DNA from: Sporopachydermia quercuum
Lineage: Eukaryota; Ascomycota; Sporopachydermiomycetes; Sporopachydermiales; Sporopachydermiaceae
Direction: 5' to 3'
Length of the DNA stretch: 64,000 nucleotides
Assembly (NCBI GenBank): GCA_001599295.1
Contig: BCGN01000003.1
Span: 1,279,148-1,343,147, forward strand
Part shown: positions 1-11,367 of the stretch, in pieces
Layout: each line of letters starts with the position of its first letter
Position numbering within the stretch: the stretch's first letter is position 1
Notes under the pieces: generated by a model
Told to the model about the DNA's origin: nothing
The model's input: only the letters and a program-made list of their open reading frames with translations
Databases searched by the model: none
Program-made: the position numbers and the translations under genes

Positions 1-3000
1 AACAAATTAATCCGAGTATGCATATATTTTCTTGAAAAGGTTGAAGAACTTTCAATCAAACGTAAAGAAGAATTGAAACGACAATATGAAAAAAATAAGG
101 AATCACCTGTACAAGTGAAAGGCAAAGGAAGTAAAGCTAAGGCAACAAACAGTAATTTTCCTCCGCCGGATTTAATTCCAATCTCATTATATGATTTAAA
201 ACTTGTCCAAAGGCTTATGAATTTTGTCGTGATCCAAGGCTTCAGTTATGGTTTACCTTCTGGTGTTGGATTACCCATTAGTAGGAGAATATCCGCTAAT
301 GATCTAAATGACAAGGTATGGTTTATAGAAGCAATACCAAATATCAATCAAGATGCTGAAACAGAGAATAGGATACAACCAATAAGTAAAACAAGAATTA
401 ATCCTACAGAAAGGCTTGATTTATTATCTACATTGTGTGATTCATTTCTAACTATTATCAACAAACCTTCTGATCTCTCGATATTCATATCAAACGGCCC
501 TTGTATCAGTGATGTAATAACTGCGACAGCCGAATTGGCTTCAAATACTGTTTATAGTAGCACTGTCAACGAAAATTTCAACGAGAAATTCGATTCTTTA
601 TTAGAACATATTGAAGACACCTATCAACTATACGCAGTCTTCACGTCTCTACTAGCGACACCGAAGAAAGTACCATTATACTTCACATTATACATTTCAT
701 ATAAACTAAGTCTTGTTCCTTATCTACGTACTACTAATGGAGTTGAATCTCTCCTGGAATTTGTGCTTGGCCTTCGTGATGAATCTGATATTGATATCGA
801 CAAACTGAATAGNGCATTGAAGATTATCACCAGTGTTCCTAAGACGTTAACAGGAAAGCAGTATTTCACTGAAATTTTAAGACAATTATTCGAAATCCTT
901 GGTTCAGGGAATAATATTCTGAATAGGCCGACAATGGTGTCATCAGCTGCATTTATTGTTTGCTCAATTTACGATAATAAGCCTGGTATCATCAAAGATC
1001 TATTCATGCCTTATGTACTCAGTTCACTGGATCCATCGTATGTTCTAAGGAATGTTCAAACTACAAAAACTACTCATACTGGATCAGTTATCCTTTCTGA
1101 TAACACTATCAACAAAGGAATGAATGCAATCCTTACGTTATTGAAAAGAGCAAGCATAGAATTCACAGCTACTCTGCTTGACAATTCATTATGCATGATA
1201 TTATGGGGTATGCTCTGTTTTTGCAAGAAAAGTAAGAAACCAAGATATGATGTTATATTTGATCTATTGGTTTCATACTTTACAATTACCAACAATAATA
1301 ACAGCCAATTAAATGAAATCATCACCAGGCTTACATTCAGTGGTATCCATCCTTGGTATTATACCACTAGTGCTGCTGGCGACGTTGAAATTCGATACGG
1401 TGAACCTGAAGATCATATAGTTCAGAACCAAACCATTGGTAGTAGAGAGGATGCGTTTAAGCCTGTAGTTAATGAAATAACAGCTAGAATTGAGATATTT
1501 TCAAACCTAATACAAAAACTTGATAAAGAGATTGCTAGTTCAGTGTTTGCAGATGTATTGAACAAATGGATTATTCAGTCCAAGTTTTTATCCAATGACG
1601 AGGAACCTAACGTTATCCATAAGACAGTAGAGAAGTTAGAAACAGCTATTGAAGATACCACTATTACCAAGGCTTATAGAACGGAAAATGAAGTACTCAC
1701 AAGAGATTCTGTTGATGAATCCACTGGAATTGTTGATCTTAAGCTCAAATCTGAGAAACCAACAAAACCTATTATTTCACCAATATCAGCTATCAAGTCG
1801 AACGAGAGTTCAACTGAAGAGGACAGCAATGACGTTTTTACTCATTTCATCCAATTGAAACTGCTATATACTTTACTAGAGGACAATAAAGACAGAATAG
1901 CCAAATCTCCAACAGAAATCTTGAACATTATCGGTTTGATGCTTACACGGTATAAATCAGATATTAATACATTCTTACAGAAAAAGAAACAAGAATTGTT
2001 GGAAGATCAACAACCAAAAAAATTAATAGAAGAGATAGACAACACGAACAGTAACAGCGGCGATCAGCAAGAGATACAATTAGAGTCTTCCAACAACAAT
2101 GCTATTAACACTCTACTAGAACGACAGTTTGAATCTGATGATTCTGGCCATTTAGAACTCATGAAAACATTGCTTCAATTGCTATCTACTATTATTTCTG
2201 AAAATAAACCATCAGATCTTGATAGCTTTTCATTGGAGATTCTACATACATTGCCGGAGCCTCTTCTGTTCATTGGTTATTATGGCCCCAGTTCCTTAAA
2301 AGCAAATTGTCTATCATTAAGCAAACGGGTTGAATTATTCATACAGAACAACGAATCGATCAATTCATCAAATAGCTCAAAGGAAATACTACGGAAAGCT
2401 ATGATGAACCTAAGTGATCCACTAGTTCCTATTAGAGCTTATGGATTAGTTCTTTTGAAAGAACTAATAGTAAAGAAAGATCCAATCCTAAATATCAACC
2501 TTGCTGTGTCGTTGTATTTGGATCAAATGAAGGACAACGATTCATTTATTTTTCTTAATTGTATTAAAGGCCTAGAAGCGTTAGTTGACATCCATAAGGA
2601 ACAAGTTCTACCAATACTGATTCAGAGGTATCAGAACGAAAAGATTCCTTTAGAACAGCGGTTGAGAATTGGCGAAGTTATCTCGAGAGTTGTTGATAGA
2701 CTAGGTAAAGCACTTGTGTCTGATACTGCTTATAGAATTACTGTTACTATGCTGGAAATGATAAGTAAACGTGATGGCAAAGATAACAGTGGGAAGAATG
2801 AAAATAGGGTTGACAACAAATTGAGAATGTCTGCAATGAGTATTCTTGGAATTGTCTGCAAAACAAATCCCCAAGGAATCTCATCATTGATACCTGATGC
2901 TCTAGACTGTGCTAATGGTGTACTGATATTTGAGAAAGATGATGACAGCATAATAGTACGTAGGGCAGCAGTAGTGTTGATTGCGTCATTAATCACTGGG

Positions 3001-3159
3001 ATAAGCAGTTTGGGAGAGTTCCCTCCAGAAAAGGTGAAAACAACGGTCAGGAATTTAAAATATGTTGGTCAAACTGATAAAGATACTCTTGTGAGAGTTC
3101 AATGCGGACAAGCTCTCGATTTGATTGGCCAATCAATAGGAATGGCCCTTGGACAATAG
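1..3159 (+). CDS. RTP1: RTP1/TANGO6-like HEAT-repeat protein (5' partial)
   Basis: The reading frame is open from base 1, so the N-terminus lies outside the window; the first 72 bases are in frame and coding-like. The visible 1,052 residues are a helical, HEAT-like protein. The segment around bases 2390-2730 (residues reading LSDPLVPIRAYGLVLLKELI, then a conserved RIGEVISRVVDRLGKAL block) resembles the RTP1 C-terminal domain 1. The final part (MSAMSILGIVCKTNP) resembles domain 2. In S. cerevisiae Rtp1 is a cytoplasmic factor needed for nuclear import of RNA polymerase II and it contacts nucleoporins and R2TP. A poorly conserved Asp/Glu/Asn-rich linker lies near bases 1980-2100. One ambiguous base falls in a codon near base 813. 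The family call rests on the C-terminal blocks. Confidence 0.75.
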   Translation, partial: NKLIRVCIYFLEKVEELSIKRKEELKRQYEKNKESPVQVKGKGSKAKATNSNFPPPDLIPISLYDLKLVQRLMNFVVIQGFSYGLPSGVGLPISRRISANDLNDKVWFIEAIPNINQDAETENRIQPISKTRINPTERLDLLSTLCDSFLTIINKPSDLSIFISNGPCISDVITATAELASNTVYSSTVNENFNEKFDSLLEHIEDTYQLYAVFTSLLATPKKVPLYFTLYISYKLSLVPYLRTTNGVESLLEFVLGLRDESDIDIDKLNXALKIITSVPKTLTGKQYFTEILRQLFEILGSGNNILNRPTMVSSAAFIVCSIYDNKPGIIKDLFMPYVLSSLDPSYVLRNVQTTKTTHTGSVILSDNTINKGMNAILTLLKRASIEFTATLLDNSLCMILWGMLCFCKKSKKPRYDVIFDLLVSYFTITNNNNSQLNEIITRLTFSGIHPWYYTTSAAGDVEIRYGEPEDHIVQNQTIGSREDAFKPVVNEITARIEIFSNLIQKLDKEIASSVFADVLNKWIIQSKFLSNDEEPNVIHKTVEKLETAIEDTTITKAYRTENEVLTRDSVDESTGIVDLKLKSEKPTKPIISPISAIKSNESSTEEDSNDVFTHFIQLKLLYTLLEDNKDRIAKSPTEILNIIGLMLTRYKSDINTFLQKKKQELLEDQQPKKLIEEIDNTNSNSGDQQEIQLESSNNNAINTLLERQFESDDSGHLELMKTLLQLLSTIISENKPSDLDSFSLEILHTLPEPLLFIGYYGPSSLKANCLSLSKRVELFIQNNESINSSNSSKEILRKAMMNLSDPLVPIRAYGLVLLKELIVKKDPILNINLAVSLYLDQMKDNDSFIFLNCIKGLEALVDIHKEQVLPILIQRYQNEKIPLEQRLRIGEVISRVVDRLGKALVSDTAYRITVTMLEMISKRDGKDNSGKNENRVDNKLRMSAMSILGIVCKTNPQGISSLIPDALDCANGVLIFEKDDDSIIVRRAAVVLIASLITGISSLGEFPPEKVKTTVRNLKYVGQTDKDTLVRVQCGQALDLIGQSIGMALGQ

Positions 3160-4486
3160 TATTGATCAACGGCACACTGTTAGGTATAGGATTATTTAAT
3201 TTCCTATGCACAACGTTCAGCTCTACTTTCTACTGGCAAGTTTCATTCAAATCCAATGATAAAAGCTCCCCAGTGGATTCTTACAAGGTATCTAACACAA
3301 GCGCTAGTACAACCGTTGGTGCTCTACCAAATTTTATCAAAAGTCGGATCTCTACAGAAACATTGGGATATATTGAGAGAATTCTCTTTTCTGTTATCTT
3401 TACATTGTGATGAATGATCTCTCTTTTTTACCCTCTTGCTAGATCATCTGGGTATTCTTCATTTATTGGTGTAAGCGATGCGATTTGTATTTGTATTCAA
3501 AAACGACTTAGAATATCCACAACCTTTTACTTCTTCTATTAGTTTTGAGGCAATCGTGCGCTTCTATCCGTAGGCCTTCTTTCTAATGGTACATCTTGCA
3601 TCATTCATAATCATAATCAAACAGGAATGCTCCTTTATAACTGAAATAATAGCTGAGAGTATGAGCAATTGTTCTTCTATAAACAGGTCCATTGGTTGGT
3701 AATGACAAGGAGTTACAAGGATTCCATAGTATTTAATATTCTATAATATTCATTAAGATACATATGACCAATCACCATTCCTCTTAGCTAAACAACAGTT
3801 TATCATTTGATGCTTTCTGTATATTCTCCAAATTGTCTATTCTCTAGATTATATTACTATTTTCACTCAATTGCAACCTGTTAAGAAGAGTTTCAACATT
3901 TTGCATCACTTCGACAAGGTCTAGTTCTAATTAATTGGTAGAATAGCTTGCAAGCAGGTTCATTGACTCACTGAGGATATTATCAGGACATTACCAGGAA
4001 GCCATAATAATATTCATCACTCCTATAACCAGCATTTGTTTCCTTTGAATTCTCTCAGTTATAGTATACTATTGCTATTGATTGTAGGACTCAGTGATCT
4101 TCATACTGTCATTCTTGCTGCGGATACTGAACTACCATGATATTCTCATAATCTTATGGATGGGCCAAATAACAGATATCTTCGATAACAATGACCCTAT
4201 GCAACAAAGAATAGTTCAGCTTCAGCTTTAATTGTGGTAAATATGTACATAAAGTATGCTATTGTTGTTGATTATCAGCCATTAAAACTATAGCTATTAG
4301 AGTTGATAGCACCACTACTAATAACTGTCAACAGAAACATCATAAATCCAAGAGCATAATTTCTCGATATAACATTAAAGGCAAAAGAGTCTGTAGGCTT
4401 CTAAATCTCCATTCAGTCGTCAAGACAGTGCGCCCTCATTTCCCTTGAAAAGCTTCATCATCATTGTTTCTCTATTACCTGAATCA
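3160..4486. other. Long convergent spacer, no supported gene
   Basis: This 1.3-kb stretch separates the 3' ends of RTP1 (+) and MDM12 (-). Open frames are short. The longest starts inside RTP1 in another frame and runs to 3410, with no recognisable similarity. I found no tRNA-like or convincing donor/branch/acceptor pattern. It is longer than most other convergent spacers here (150-750 bp). Confidence 0.5.
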
Positions 4487-5662
4487 TCAAAATTCTATCT
4501 CAATCCACCCAGGCCATCCAACTTCATTACGACATATCGATCTAATGATATGCAGCAGGAAACTCTCAACTTTACCAACATTTCTCAATAATGAACCATG
4601 TCCTTGATGCTGATGTTGATCTCCTATTTCGCTTTCTATCTTAATACTCTTAATTATCTGAACTCGTTCTTTACCAGAATGGGCAATAGCATTACCATCG
4701 TCATCGATATCGCATAGAAAGCTGAAATTTATCCGTCTTCTATCTTCTTTATGTTTCTCACCGAATTCATCCTCATGAACCTCCTTGGTATATATATAAG
4801 CTACAACAGCTATAGCATGAATCTCTATATCGGTTACTCGTAGCTTTATAGGTAAAGAAAGGAAGCTTGGAGAAGGATAATTGAGCAATAAGCTGGCAGT
4901 GACATCTAATTGCATATCACCTTTATATTTAATCTCCACAATGAATTGAGTATCATCAGATAGTTGATCTTGTTCCTCTTGTTCAATAGGTAGTTGAGGC
5001 TGCTTCAAGGGAAATTGACCATTCGATGGATCAAGTGGTAAGTGAGCTAAATTCAATCCTGAGAACAAAGGAGAATTTCTACCGAGTGTATCAAGACCTA
5101 ATCCTAAATAGCTATCCTTGTTTATGAAAGGATGATGCGCAAAATAGCCTATGCTACTAGTTATACCAACTGAAGGACTAGGTACTGATTCAAGGTTACC
5201 GCTGGGGAAGATATTATTGGCATTGCTGTTACTGCTATTGATATCATCATGAGCGTCTAGTTCTTTATGTTCATGGGTGGCTAATGATTGAGCCATAGAA
5301 TTAGTATCATTAGTACGATCAGCAGCATCAACAGAATCTATTGTTTGGTTGTTATGATTTGCAGCTGAGTCATCGCTTTTACTGCTTGGCGCTTGAGATG
5401 GTGATTTCTCATGTTCAGTGTCTATATCGTCATCTTGAGAGCTGTGGTCCTCCTGGTAGAAATCAGTAAAAGGATCACCTATATGACGAATCGTCACTTC
5501 AGGTGGAACACTTCCAATATCGAATTTGTCGACAGAAACGTATTTCAAGTAGTTTGGTAAGGGAATTGATCGGAATTGATCATCAAGGAATGACTTAATG
5601 GCATTTGAGTATTTCTCATGTTCTTCTGGTCCAATGTCTGACCAGTTGATGTCAATTGACAT
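4487..5662 (-). CDS. MDM12: Mdm12, ERMES complex subunit
   Basis: A 391-residue protein of the SMP (lipid-transfer) family, the cytosolic subunit of the ER-mitochondria encounter structure that bridges Mmm1 in the ER and Mdm10/Mdm34 in the mitochondrial outer membrane. The start at 5662 gives MSIDINWSDIG, the canonical Mdm12 N-terminus; 30 further in-frame codons upstream are hydrophobic and unlike the family. The N-terminal block ends in the conserved EVTIRHIGDPFTDFYQED. The middle, residues about 95-230, is a low-complexity Asp/Ser/Asn insertion. The second half of the SMP fold follows (FIVEIKYKGDMQLDVTASLLLNYPSPSFLSLPIKL), and the protein ends GWPGWIEIEF. No intron is needed. Confidence 0.9.
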   Translation of the reverse strand: MSIDINWSDIGPEEHEKYSNAIKSFLDDQFRSIPLPNYLKYVSVDKFDIGSVPPEVTIRHIGDPFTDFYQEDHSSQDDDIDTEHEKSPSQAPSSKSDDSAANHNNQTIDSVDAADRTNDTNSMAQSLATHEHKELDAHDDINSSNSNANNIFPSGNLESVPSPSVGITSSIGYFAHHPFINKDSYLGLGLDTLGRNSPLFSGLNLAHLPLDPSNGQFPLKQPQLPIEQEEQDQLSDDTQFIVEIKYKGDMQLDVTASLLLNYPSPSFLSLPIKLRVTDIEIHAIAVVAYIYTKEVHEDEFGEKHKEDRRRINFSFLCDIDDDGNAIAHSGKERVQIIKSIKIESEIGDQHQHQGHGSLLRNVGKVESFLLHIIRSICRNEVGWPGWIEIEF

Positions 5663-6563
5663 ATTTAACAGATTTTCAGGAAACAAGACTTGTGGGTGCT
5701 TTGATAATATATAATATAGCCACAAATATAAGGTGATGCCTGCTGGATGCATTAACTGATGGTTTTATTGAAAGAATAAACAGATAGTTTATGATAATGG
5801 AATGAGGCCGCTAAGTGGTACAGTCATGTGACTTTGTTAGTAAGTAAGGTTTCATTTTATATGTACGAGTACGCAAGAGTATGCGAGGAACAAGGATATA
5901 AGAGAGAAAGGGTTCTGGAGAAAAGTTGTATTTTGTACCCCAGAGTTAAGGTAAAAAAAGAATTTATAACAAATTATATTAAGAGATAAAAGATGACCGC
6001 TGTACCAAAACAAATGACTTTACTATGAGTACTGTTCAGAAAGGAAAAGAGAAACTGAACTCCACACATAAACATGCAAAATATATGCATGATTATGTAT
6101 AAATGATGCTAAACCATAATTTACGTAGCCCATATCTTTGCTTTTACTACTTCATTGAAATTAACCCGTTTTCCATTCCCAGCTCCTCTTATTAGAGTTG
6201 TTAAGTTTCTAACTCATAATTCAACATAAATTATAAAAAACGGAGTGAATTCACTATAGAATACAATTTCCTTTCATCAGCTACTACCATCTTTCATTTC
6301 CTAATACGGAATTCCTACATATACATGCATGGTCCTCAACTTTATATCACAGTACTCCTATTGAATCCTCAACAACAGAACTTTTCAACTCTCGCGGCAT
6401 ATGAAGCAAGGGAAATTAATGTTGACTTGAGATAACCAAACCAAGTAGCTACCTTTGATTTAAGCATGTTGAAAGATTTGACTCACGTTGTGTAGAGTCA
6501 ATCTTCCTGTAAAGGGTGTAAGTCCTATAAGAAAGAACATTCACAATCTATCAGTACGATTAA
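5663..6563. other. Divergent promoter region MDM12 / COQ10
   Basis: A 900-bp AT-rich intergenic region between two divergently transcribed mitochondrial genes. A TATAAAAAA stretch near 6230 could serve COQ10, about 330 bp upstream of its start. No ORF or RNA gene is supported. Confidence 0.4.
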
Positions 6564-7291
6564 ATGATTGTAAGGACATCATTCATCAAACCAATACCTG
6601 GTTTGACAACAAAATTTATTGCATCTAGACAGATTTCAATACTGTCATCTTTAGGAGAGAAGCAAACCCCAAAGGAATATCAACAAGTTAAACTGAAAAG
6701 AACTCTAAAGTATGTATACACATAACAGCATGTTGGCATTGGGACAATAAATGTAGCATTCATTCACTGAATGAAAGTTTCAATAGGATCCGCCAGTTTC
6801 AAAAACATAAGAGGTTTTTTTTATTCATTGTCTGAATCATGTACTAATGTGATTATAGTGTCCCGCAACATATCTTGCTAGATGTTATCTCCGATGTTGC
6901 AAGTTATGAAAAGTTTCTTCCTTTCTGTGAAGAGTCAGTGGTGACATTGGAAGATGATAATGGTAAACCTGCCCAAGCTATTTTGAGAATTGGTTGGAAA
7001 GGAATTGAAGAGTCATATAAAAGTAAAGTGACAGTTCTGGAAGACTCTGTGACAGCTGTATCTCTAACACATCATTTATTTTCTCATTTGTATACTAAAT
7101 GGATTGTGAGAGAGAACGCTAGTAGAAGCGGAGCAAGTGATGCGGAGCTGGATTTACAATTTCAGTTTAAAAACAACTTGTATAATCAAATCACCAAATC
7201 ATTTGGCACTACTTTTAGTGAGGTCATGGCTAGATCATTCGAAAAACGAGCAAAGGAAGTTTATGCTCAATTGCAAAACAGACAGTCATAA
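6564..7291 (+). CDS. COQ10: Coq10, coenzyme Q-binding START-domain protein
   Basis: Two exons, 6564..6709 and 6859..7291, give 192 residues. The intron has donor GTATGT at 6710, branch TACTAAT at 6842-6848 and acceptor TAG ending at 6858. Exon 1 encodes a basic N-terminus without acidic residues for about 30 positions, as in a mitochondrial presequence. The mature part is the single polyketide-cyclase/START-like domain: after the junction VPQHILLDVISDVASYEKFLPFC, then the FKNNLYNQITKSFGTTFSEVMARSFEKRAKEVY C-terminal helix. Coq10 binds coenzyme Q in the mitochondrial inner membrane/matrix and is needed for efficient CoQ biosynthesis and respiration. Length is close to the S. cerevisiae protein (about 207). 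Confidence 0.9.
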
Positions 7292-8387
7292 AGAGCGATT
7301 AGAAAAAATATTCCAAACGAGCGGAGACATCAAACACGTTCCGCTGAGCTGTGAAGAAGTATAACACAGCTCATCTATTGAACAGAGATGCAACTTTCTT
7401 ATTCTTGCTAGTATTACAGAATGCGATCCTGAGGGTCTACACATCGGCAAAGTGAAGCCTAGCTCCATTACTCTCTTGTACATAACAACATCATAAGACC
7501 ATGCATAGATTACCCAAACATACATTTAGATGGACAAACATCCTCAGATTTACCTTAACTTCCTTTATTTGTCCTCAGATCATAAATCATAAGTATTCCG
7601 TCGTTTTTATCGTAAAATTGATTCCATCTGTTCATTCTTCTATCAAGTCTATTTACTGATTAGATAATCAATAAATGTTACTTCAATGTCTCCTCTCAGA
7701 TTTAGGAAACTTTCAGAAACACAACTGGGAACCTTTAATGAGTATACTATGCACATTAAACAGCAAAGGGAGAACAATTTCCTCCATAATTTATACAACT
7801 AGTAACCCAAACAAGTGGAATATTTACGCGTCAACCATCTAGTTAATATCAACGACCAATACTTTTGCTCTCTCCAGTTCTTATTCTAATTTCTCAAATA
7901 TCATCATCTATCCTCTACCCTCTCAACTTCACATCTCCTCCCAATATAATCATAACTTCCGCTATTTTCACAACTACTCGCCAACTAGGAGTTTGCAATC
8001 CTCTTTTCATACCAGGCTGGCAGGCCCCTTATCGGTCTAAGATACGATACATTAAATTACTATTATCAATCAATCAATAACTAAACTACTGATATAGCAA
8101 TTCCTATCTATAGCAGAAACCAGAGGAAAGCTGTTTGAAAATTACCGGGATTTCATAGGTGTTTCATTGACCTTCAATTTGTAGCAAATTGGTTACCTGA
8201 ATTTCACCAGAATAAGATATATTGTTTATCATTGTATATTATAATTATCATTCTGTGAAAGAGATACGGAACTTATTACAACTTGGCATATCAAGGTAGT
8301 GGAATTATAAAGACGTTTATATTCACGTTTTGAGCTACCTTTCATTATAATTTTTTATCTATTTATGCTTATGTCAAAAGAGTGACA
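7292..8387. other. Intergenic region upstream of MVP1
   Basis: 1.1 kb between the tandem genes COQ10 and MVP1. It holds the COQ10 3' end and the MVP1 promoter. Short open frames on both strands have no recognisable similarity or coding bias. A duplicated CAATCAATCAATAA motif near 8070 is simple sequence. Confidence 0.4.
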
Positions 8388-10633
8388 ATGTCAGGCTCCG
8401 ATTCATTATTTGGTGCTGTTGACTCCGAACAGGACCCTTGGTCATTACCAAGTGCGAAGATCAAAAACGACACCTTGTCAAGGTTAAGTACTCATACTAG
8501 CAATTTAACAGGTTATAACGTTTCAACGATTTTGAATGAAATCGAGGTTCCTGGATCATATAAACAAGCATGGGATGATGCTGCCTCTGATCCAAGCAGT
8601 GCCACTGTGTCAACATCGGATTTAGAAAACGTTCTCTCGCGATTAAATCTATCAGAAGACACTTTGACCGCTATTGATGACATTTTATCCGAGCATGGAA
8701 TCGGATTAGATGGGAGAGTTGATAGAGGCACTTGGTATAGTATTTTGGGCCTTGCTACAATTGCAAGAGACCTTAATCTTACTGGTGACGAGATCTCAAT
8801 TGATATCCTTGAATCCAGGAAAAACAACCTACCTGCTTTGAAAATTGGGCCCAAGAAGCAAGAAGGCGTACGAGCGGTTGTAAGCAATAACCCCCCCACT
8901 GCTGGCGCAGCGAATCCATGGGGCGTTGGCCTTATCCAGTCTGACCCTTTGGCCGTTGGTGCTACAGTCGAAGAATCACAAGCTCAGCGTGAATGGGACG
9001 AAGCCGATGCAACTCATAATGCGGAAATCTCATCGGCTTTCAACCCTTTCAGTCGTGATTTGATTAAAGTTTCTGTTGTGCCTGAAAAATCAGGAATTAT
9101 CTTTCGCCATGTTAACTATTTGATTGAAAGGATTGGGTTTACTGAAACAGATGATCAACAGAAAGTGATAAGAAGATATAGCGATTTTTTATGGCTTCTT
9201 GAAAGTCTCCTTAAGAGATATCCTTTTAGAATGATCCCAGAATTACGTAAGTATCATTCCTACATTGATTTTATCATACGCTATTATTTGCATATGTACA
9301 TGTGTCTATTTATGCATTTAGAACTCTGTTACTAACATTACTTATCTCTATAGCACCAAAGAAATTTACAGGTTAGTATTTTGCTAAATGGTTTCTCTTC
9401 CAAAAAGTAGTTAAAATAAATATGCATTTGTGGCTGTGATTACCTGAAGTGAAACCAAACACTTGCTTTTATTCGATTGGTAACCAAAATAGTTATTCTA
9501 ACACAATGCATAGTAGGTGGTTCTATGGAATCTGTTTTTCTAGAAAGGCGACGTAAAGGATTATCACGGTTTCTAAACATTCTCACAAAGCATCCAATTC
9601 TGTCTAGGGAGACCATCGTTGAAGTGTTTTTAACAATCCCTACTGAGCTTGCAACCTGGCGAAGACAGGCGACAATTGATTTAGCCGAGGAGTTTGCAGG
9701 AAGGAAAATATCGCGGTCTTTTATCGAAAGATGGAAAACAGAGGAGGAATCAATGTGGGTGGAATGCTCAGAAAGAATCAAAGCTGCATCTGATTCATGG
9801 AAGTATGTACTTTATCGCTGAGGAGAGTTAGGATTAGATCAGGCATAAACATAAGCATATGTATATGCCTAATTATGTGAAGTAAATTTATTAGTATATG
9901 GTCAATCAGTTCAAGTGATTGAACCAATAGTATTCTACCTACATACTTCTATCCTATTCATCGTTCATGATTCACCTATTACTAACAATATTTCTTATCA
10001 CACAGCCGTGTATGCATTCTTATTGAAAGAATAGCCAAAAGACAGGAGTCTATCGCTCAGGACTATGGCAGATTCTCTCAAGCGTTACAGCTATTTACAG
10101 GAACAAGTCCCTATGTGCCTTGTCAGAAATTAGACGAAATTCAAACAGGAATACATTCCGCGTCTTTACATATAGATAATGCCCAAACATTGCTTGCTGA
10201 TGAAAGCAATGGTAATGATGCTGTACTCGAAGACTTCAGGACGTATTATGATTATCTTGTATTATTGAAAAACTTGTTCGATCGCTATCTCGAAGATAGA
10301 AGCAATGATCCTGTGCCTAAGCTTGCGAGAAGAATTGAAGTCTATAAAGGAGAATTGGATCGTTTAAGCAATAAACCTGATGTTAAAGGTAATGAATTAG
10401 AGAAACTAAAACAGTCCATTGCTAAAGATGAAAATGCTATTTACGAAAGTACCAATAGAGCATGGTTGATAAAAGAGTGCATCAGAACTGAATTCAGTTT
10501 ATTCCAAACCACTTCTGGGCTTATAAGTAAAATTCTACAAGAATGGTCAGCCGATAGGTCGAAATACGGTGAATTGGGCTCAGAGAATTGGAATAAGCTG
10601 GTGAATGAGATTCAAGATTTACCTATTCGATAG
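8388..10633 (+). CDS. MVP1: Mvp1, SNX8-like sorting nexin (PX-BAR)
   Basis: Four exons: 8388..9246, 9354..9371, 9514..9802 and 10006..10633, giving 597 residues. All three introns have yeast signals: donors GTAAGT, GTTAGT, GTATGT; branches TACTAAC at 9330, TTCTAAC near 9495, TACTAAC at 9980. The start ATG at 8388 gives MSGSDSLFG. The PX domain (roughly residues 220-340) shows RRYSDFLWLLESLLKRYPFR and, across exons 1-3, PELPPKKFT; the sequence VFLERRRKGLSRFLN is a hallmark of Mvp1. The remainder is a predicted coiled-coil BAR region ending DLPIR. Mvp1 binds PI3P on endosomes and drives retromer-independent membrane recycling. Exon 2 is only 18 nt, and exon 3 has a tandem TAGTAG acceptor. The N-terminal 200 residues are variable in the family. 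Confidence 0.92.
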
Positions 10634-11367
10634 CTAATATAGGAGGGGACAGAAGAAGTGGTTTATTGAACAACGCGATGAGTGGAATAGTTATTTTGAT
10701 TGGAGTTGGACCAAATAATGTGTAGGTTATAGTGAATCGGTACTCATTTATAGAGGACATGAATTTCTAATTTTTTGTTGTGAATAGGAGAGTTGGAGCG
10801 AGCTTTGAATGTTCAGCATGGTTTATAATAAAGCAGCAGCTGTAGAGGCTGTATTGAGATAAGGAAGCACTAAGGAAAGAAAGAGAAAGAAAGATAGATA
10901 GATTAATATGCGTATAGATGAGTCTTCAGATATATGATACAACAATCATAATTAGATGATATGTGTGTGAGTTTATCATCGACTACCAACCTAACAATCA
11001 CGTAAGCTATGGATAGAATGGCAGACTTGTCTTCTGTTATGTCATTGATATATTTACATATAAAGTAGTGATAATACTTACTAGTATAATAATAGTATTA
11101 CAACCTCCTATCATTATAGTGATACTTCTAATGATTAGAATAAAGGTACAGTTTGAAGTTTTCTTATTTCGTTGTCTTGTTGTATCACAATAACTGATAA
11201 TTCCAACCTCTTGGATCATACATCAACTTACACTACTAGTAGTGCCCTCTTATTCGTTTGTTGAAAATCACCTTCTATACCAGTTCTAAAATACAACCCC
11301 ACTTCTCATTCACATTCTCCATAATCATTTCTACCTTTATTCAAATAATGTGGTATGCTATCTTTGC
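10634..11367. other. Convergent spacer MVP1 / RCL1
   Basis: 730 bp between two gene 3' ends. It contains purine-rich GAAAGAAAGA/GATAGATA simple sequence near 10865-10900. Small open frames only; nothing supported. Confidence 0.4.

Noticed and set aside
3102-3410. 102-codon plus-strand frame overlapping the end of RTP1
   Set aside because: Overlaps a conserved gene by 58 nt in another frame, and no homology or splice context was recognised.
5663-5752. Thirty extra N-terminal codons for MDM12
   Set aside because: Hydrophobic and unlike the family, which starts at MSIDINW.
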